Origin: Priapulus caudatus
Taxonomy: Eukaryota > Priapulida > Priapulimorpha > Priapulimorphida > Priapulidae
Direction of reading: 5' to 3'
Length of the DNA stretch: 64,000 nucleotides
NCBI RefSeq assembly: GCF_000485595.1
Contig: NW_014577311.1
Span: 123,176 to 187,175, forward strand
Below are positions 59,372-64,000 of the stretch, piece after piece; positions within the stretch are counted from its first letter, which is position 1, and every line of letters starts with the position of its first letter. The position numbers and the translations under genes are program-made. The notes beneath the pieces were generated by a model. That model did no database searches, had not been told where the DNA came from, and was given only the letters and a program-made list of their open reading frames with translations.

Positions 59372-60564
59372 TCATGAGAAATAATAAACATCCCCCTCAT
59401 CTTCTTCATCATCATCATCGACGTCTTCCTCATCATCTTGACTAGGTAGAACTCCTTCTAGCCCATCACCTTCTTGACAAGGATCTGCCACCAATCTGCG
59501 CCGCTTAACCCACTTGGACGTGCCTCCCAGTGGAGGTTGAATATGGTATAGATAATCTTCACTGTTCCTGGCAAGAATGATGTAAGGCATATGGTCAAAC
59601 TTGTCCTGTAACTTATGCCTTCCACTTCTAGAACGTCAACCTAACGTTTCTCTTTCGCTTGCTGTCTATGTTCCGCTTTTCTTGCAGCTTCTCTCTGTCG
59701 ACCCGGAACTATCTGATGTGTCTTCTCCAGCAGCCACCACTGCTCTTGGACATACTCTTCATTCCAACTCGACGGGAGGCTGTTCAAAAGGTGGTCTACT
59801 GGCAGTGTGGGTGCCCTGTTCCACCATTTCCTGCAGCATTGCCTTCACCTCCTACATCTGTGATGGGGGTATCTGCCTATATGGGAGCCTGATTGCCGCA
59901 CCATCTTCACGTTGAACGTGATGGGGAACCACGCTACACTCCCCCACGTCAAATGTTCCTGACGAGAAAACATCTCGATGCTTGCGGAGCAGTTCAGCAA
60001 TCTTCTCCTTCGCTTCTCCCGAAATTCCATCCAACTTCACCCCTACTGGAAGAATTGGATTATCTTCTCCAGAGCCCGAACTTTCCTGTATTCTTGTTTC
60101 TTGTACTCACTGACTACATTGGTATCTTCAAGTATCCCGTCACATAGAGACACCCTGAGCTGGCAAACTCCCTTCTTTCTCTCCACTGGCAATGCTTCAG
60201 CAATCTTGGTGTATGGGGCCAAACAGACATCCTCGTCTGATGGATTTGAGACCAACAGTAACAAAGAACCCCCTTCTACACGATGACACCCTTCGACTGG
60301 TTTGACTAGAGGTACAGCGTCTTACAATGCAGGCATCTCCCGCACTAGCATTTCACTCCTCGGCAATAGAATGCTTGCTTCCACTTGACATCTGACCCTA
60401 CGAACTGTGTATGGAGGAAGAACTTCTACTCGTCTTGTCGTTACAGCTGTTGAACACTTCTCTTCACCAGCTAATTGTTGAGGTTCCCCTTGTGAGGTAG
60501 AAAGTAAGCCAAGAACCATAGAAAAGCCAACAAGTTTCTGCAGGATATTACATCCAAGAAGCAC
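59372..60564 (-). pseudogene. Pol remnant: protease-RT linker fused to integrase C-terminus
   Basis: On the minus strand: LLGCNILQKL (end of protease region), then HRDVFSSG and VPHHVQ (entry to reverse transcriptase), then EVKAMLQEMVEQG, the residues just before the first RT motif. Within about 60 bases the frame changes to integrase C-terminal sequence (HKLQDKF, MPYIILARN) with an acidic tail ending at 59372. The RT active site (YxDD), RNase H and integrase core are absent. Stops and frame changes interrupt it throughout. Confidence 0.75.
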
Positions 60565-60615
60565 AGGGTGGTCTGATTATGCACTGCTACACGCCGTGTC
60601 TGCTGCTATCAGAAA

Positions 60616-61936
60616 TCATTCCTGCATGCTCTGACCATGTACTTCTATCGGGACCTCAACATATCCCTCAATAGGTATCTCTATCCCCCCGACCCCCACC
60701 ACGTTAAGGAACACACTGGGCTCTTGTTGTGGTGTGCCAAGCTGCTCCTTCAGCTGACTATGGTATACTGAAGCAGGGATAATGGATGCCTCCGCTCCAG
60801 TGTCAAAAATGCATCCAATAACAACATCTCTAATCTTGATGGATCCCTTTGGACTTGGTGTAGTGAACCGATGGACGAACTCCGATGTCATCTTCTGTGT
60901 ATCTACGGACCCCATCTTTGCACCTGGTTGAATGCTTGCACTGGTTGCTGGGGTGTCTGGCTCTGTAGGGCTCGTTAACTGCTTATTGGGACACTGCTTG
61001 CTCATATGACCATGCCTCTTGCATATGAAACACACCATTTCTTCTCTACAGTCACTGCGCAGATGCCCTGTCTTACCACAGTTGAAATAGCGGCGCTTCT
61101 TCTCCGGTCGAGAAGGGGGCATATGTTTCCCATTAACCAAGTTCTCAATGCACTTTTGAAGGGATGCCACATCCTCCTTCAGAGTTTTAAGCTCAACTCG
61201 CAGGTCATCAGGCTTCGCTGCGTGCACTCCTGGAGCACTAATGGTGGTTTCATTGACTATGACCGGCTTAGTCTCTTGACCCTGGAAAAATTCCAGTACT
61301 TCCTCCCTCATCTGAAGGAACGTTTTCCCTTTGGAAGCCAGCTCTATCCTCCTCAACTCCCGTTGAACCCAAGGTTGATTCGTACCCCCAAACAAATCGT
61401 TCTTTCAAGGAGGGATCACGCAATTGTTCCAGAGCTTTTCTCTCTCCTGAGGAGGTGGCTGCTTTTTCCATCCTGGTATGAAGTCGCATTAATGCACGGC
61501 AGTAGTCTGCTAAGCTTTCTGAGTTCTTCTGTTTCCTATTGTGGAACGCTGCACTGAGTGAAGGTACCGTCTCCCGAACGCTAAACAGCGATTGGAGGAC
61601 CTCTACTGACTGTCCATAATCTTTCCTAATTCCATCACCCCTGCAAAGGATCTCCTCCTTAGCCACACCTGCTAAGTGATCTACCAACGTCTGGGCCTTG
61701 GATTCCCCTTCTAAATCATAATGACGCACGTGACTCTTAAGACCATCGAGCCATTCATGTAGAGACAAATCTCCAGCCTCTTGGGGTAACCCTTTGAATT
61801 TACTAAGCTTTACAGGAGGTGGGGCCCGCTGGACATTCAGTTCCTGACGGACATTCGTCAGGACGTCTAACATTCCAGCTACAGATTCTGCCATCGTTAC
61901 AAAGGCTGTAGGAAAACCGTCACAGCAGTGTGTCAT
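60616..61936 (-). pseudogene. Gag-protease region of the LTR element, frameshifted
   Basis: A Gag-like region starts near 61936 or at the internal MAESVAGM (about 61894). It shifts frame in a run of G near 61386 (KERFVWG, then NQPWVQRELRR). Two CCHC knuckles follow; the first has Tyr for its first Cys (YFNCGKTGHLRSDC), the second (CFICKRHGHMSKQC) is canonical. A retropepsin motif FDTGAEASIIP lies at about 60785-60815. Non-functional as it stands. Confidence 0.82.
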
Positions 61937-62185
61937 TATAATAGTATAACCTTATCTACTCAATGAATAGATTATGTTACATGTACTACACAAGATACGT
62001 TTACACAAACTATGAACTCTCTGTATCCACCACTCAGTCCAGATCAGGAATCGCACAGTTCAGTCCAGACATCAAACAGTGGATGACTGTTCAGAACAGA
62101 TCAGATGGTGGACGGTCCCTCTGCGATGTTCGTGCTGGGTAGACTCCGGGGTTTCCCAGTATCAACTGCGTTGACCTACTATCCT

Positions 62186-62198
62186 ATCCTCGTCGCCA
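62186..62198 (-). promoter_or_regulatory. Primer-binding site of the LTR element
   Basis: Minus-strand TGGCGACGAGGAT starts three bases inside the 5' LTR end. TGG pairs with the CCA tail of a tRNA. I cannot name the tRNA. Confidence 0.55.
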
Positions 62199-62201
62199 TT
62201 T

Positions 62202-62768
62202 TGACGTGGTATTGGGGGGCTAGGCTCACAAAAAAATGAGTACCCAAACACAAGGTGATGCGTTGCCAGGCACTTTATTAATTGTTGCGTATTAGCAACA
62301 GCCTCAGCACTATATATGCAGAATGACACTGGATATAACCAAAACAAAAAATTCTGAGATCTCAGCCGTCCCTCGAAAACAGCACTCACAAACCAACTTG
62401 CCTGGAGCCCATCACCGCCCCAAAGTAGCAGCTCAACCTACTTGACGGATGCATGCAGTCACCATCAAAAGCAGAATAAACTGCCTTTCTTGGTGAGCAT
62501 TGCAAACTACGAAACATCAGCGCAATGTCTGAAGTGCCACACAAACATGTCTGTCGTCGACCGTGACATGAAATCCTTTGTCTATCACAACCTAATCTTC
62601 TCCTCGTGGCGGATGTGGGCTGCTGACGTCCCATAAGCTAATCCCACCTCTTAGCGAAGTTTGTAAGTTATCGCGTTGAAAATATGACAGCGACAGCGGC
62701 AGGCCAAAATTTCATATTTTCATATGCCTCGTTAGCATAAATCCTATGAAAAATTCTGTACTTCCACA
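62202..62768 (-). repeat. 5' LTR, 567 bp
   Basis: TG..CA ended, aligned with 57960-58718. It carries no insert and so represents the ancestral form. Confidence 0.85.
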
Positions 62769-62773
62769 GTGAT

Positions 62774-63480
62774 TTTGATCATCCGTCGCTGTCGTTGTGG
62801 TGAGTGTGGGTGTTAGTTCTTCCTCACTCGTGGCTGGAAGGCTGTCGTCTGGATGCCAGATACGATAGCAGGCAGGCCACGTTCTTTTGAGTGTTCATTT
62901 TTTACGTGTGAATTTTAATTGAGCAAAATCAAAAATGCGCATTATTTTAGAAGATAGCTTGGCAGAGGGGCATATAGCGTACATCTGAGTGTCAGTTATA
63001 GCTTATACGGTTTGGCAACGTTCGACGGCTGTACGTTATTCGCCCATTAATCATATCTGTGTTAATAATGTAACCAAGTGCAATGTACTGCGTTAATGTT
63101 ACTTATCTGTCCATGCGTAGAGTGGATTATGCTGTAAAATTTCGCGTATGCTTACTGATAAACGCGCCTACGAATTGCCTAGGTTTGTTACATCTTGATT
63201 GAACGTTTCAGCCAACCGAGTACAGACCTAGCACGGCCAAATCCGATGCATTTTCTCATTTTTCACATGCTGGCCGTTTCTCGATTGTATGACTACCTAC
63301 TGCATGTGCGATGTAATGTTCCCAAACAATTCCCAGCATAATATACAACGAACATCCCGCCGACATTTTTCCTTGGCTTTAGCCAATGTAGTAGTAGTGT
63401 TAGAACGGGTCATTAATGCAAACGACACGCGCACGCAGGCCCGCACGCACTCATGCACACACGCACACAGAGCGAGGGGG
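62774..63480. other. Intergenic, no feature recognised
   Basis: Downstream of the retrotransposon target duplication. No gene or repeat family seen until the microsatellites. Confidence 0.4.
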
Positions 63481-63715
<235 letters not shown>

Positions 63716-64000
63716 ATATACATAATATATACATATACGTAAATATATAAAGAAGGTGTCTTTAAGATTGACGTCTCTTCATCCGCCTCACAAAACAGAA
63801 TCATTTTGATTGATTGATTTGTAGATCGATTGATCAGTGATTCTCTGTAATGAGCCTGATAGTAGAAATGCGGCTGAGAGACACACTTTCTATATTTGCA
63901 ACTATTTCTACATATTGATGGCCGAGTCTCTTTCTACTTGCACGCACGCGCGCACACCACACACGTGCGCACGCACGCACTCACGCACGCACACGCTTGC

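Larger units (their letters stand above)
57960..62768 (-). mobile_element. Ty3/gypsy-like LTR retrotransposon, internally deleted
   Basis: Two direct LTRs (57960-58718 and 62202-62768) with TG..CA ends enclose remnants of gag, protease and pol on the minus strand. The 5-bp repeat GTGAT flanks the whole (57955-57959 and 62769-62773). The internal part is only about 3.5 kb because most of reverse transcriptase, RNase H and integrase is missing. With frameshifts and stops as well, it cannot encode its own transposition. LTR sequence differences show it is not recent. Confidence 0.88.

Noticed and set aside
62162-62634. Open frames repeated at 57.8-58.5 kb and 62.2-62.6 kb as a duplicated gene
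   Set aside because: They lie inside the two LTRs of the retrotransposon; the repetition is the LTR pair.

Overview
The window looks like nuclear DNA from an invertebrate animal. Three genes can be followed exon by exon (GT..AG introns, phases that add up) and the last exons of a fourth are present. All four match widely conserved metazoan families. Introns and intergenic DNA are crowded with small inverted-repeat transposons, microsatellites and minisatellites. I cannot name the species. The mix of elements suggests a marine invertebrate, but that is inference.

Layout: (1) 1-2215, plus strand, the 3' end of an RNF185-type E3 ubiquitin ligase, tail-to-tail with (2) 4632-8775, minus strand, a complete 8-exon GPATCH3-like G-patch protein (549 aa). 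(3) 8.8-18.6 kb is gene-free as far as I can see. (4) 18600-40973, plus strand, a complete class I myosin of the MYO1C/MYO1H type in 22 exons (1025 aa), with a possible 24-nt microexon (1033 aa). Its large introns carry many elements, including a 2.3-kb inverted duplication holding a decayed XPG-like/CXC-domain gene. (5) 41-45.5 kb is repeats plus a 493-base assembly gap. (6) 45522-56384, plus strand, an 8-exon PPM1F-like PP2C phosphatase (400 aa) whose 4.2-kb first intron holds a nest of palindromic elements. (7) 57960-62768, minus strand, a Ty3/gypsy-like LTR retrotransposon with a 5-bp target duplication that has lost most of pol. The remainder is simple repeats.

The most unusual signal is a family of inverted-repeat elements that all begin CARGAG and are all flanked by a perfect 7-bp target duplication starting with AT (five of six fit AT-NNN-AT). 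Six copies lie in the first 21 kb: two long-armed elements (770 and 603 bp) and four tiny ones (30-39 bp) that are little more than a hairpin. I do not recognise a described superfamily with this combination. TTAA-flanked inverted-repeat elements form a second strong theme, with at least three families, one nested at the exact centre of another palindrome.

The genes do not form a functional operon or cluster. They are ordinary housekeeping or signalling genes: ER-associated ubiquitination, RNA-helicase cofactor, membrane-linked actin motor, kinase-opposing phosphatase.
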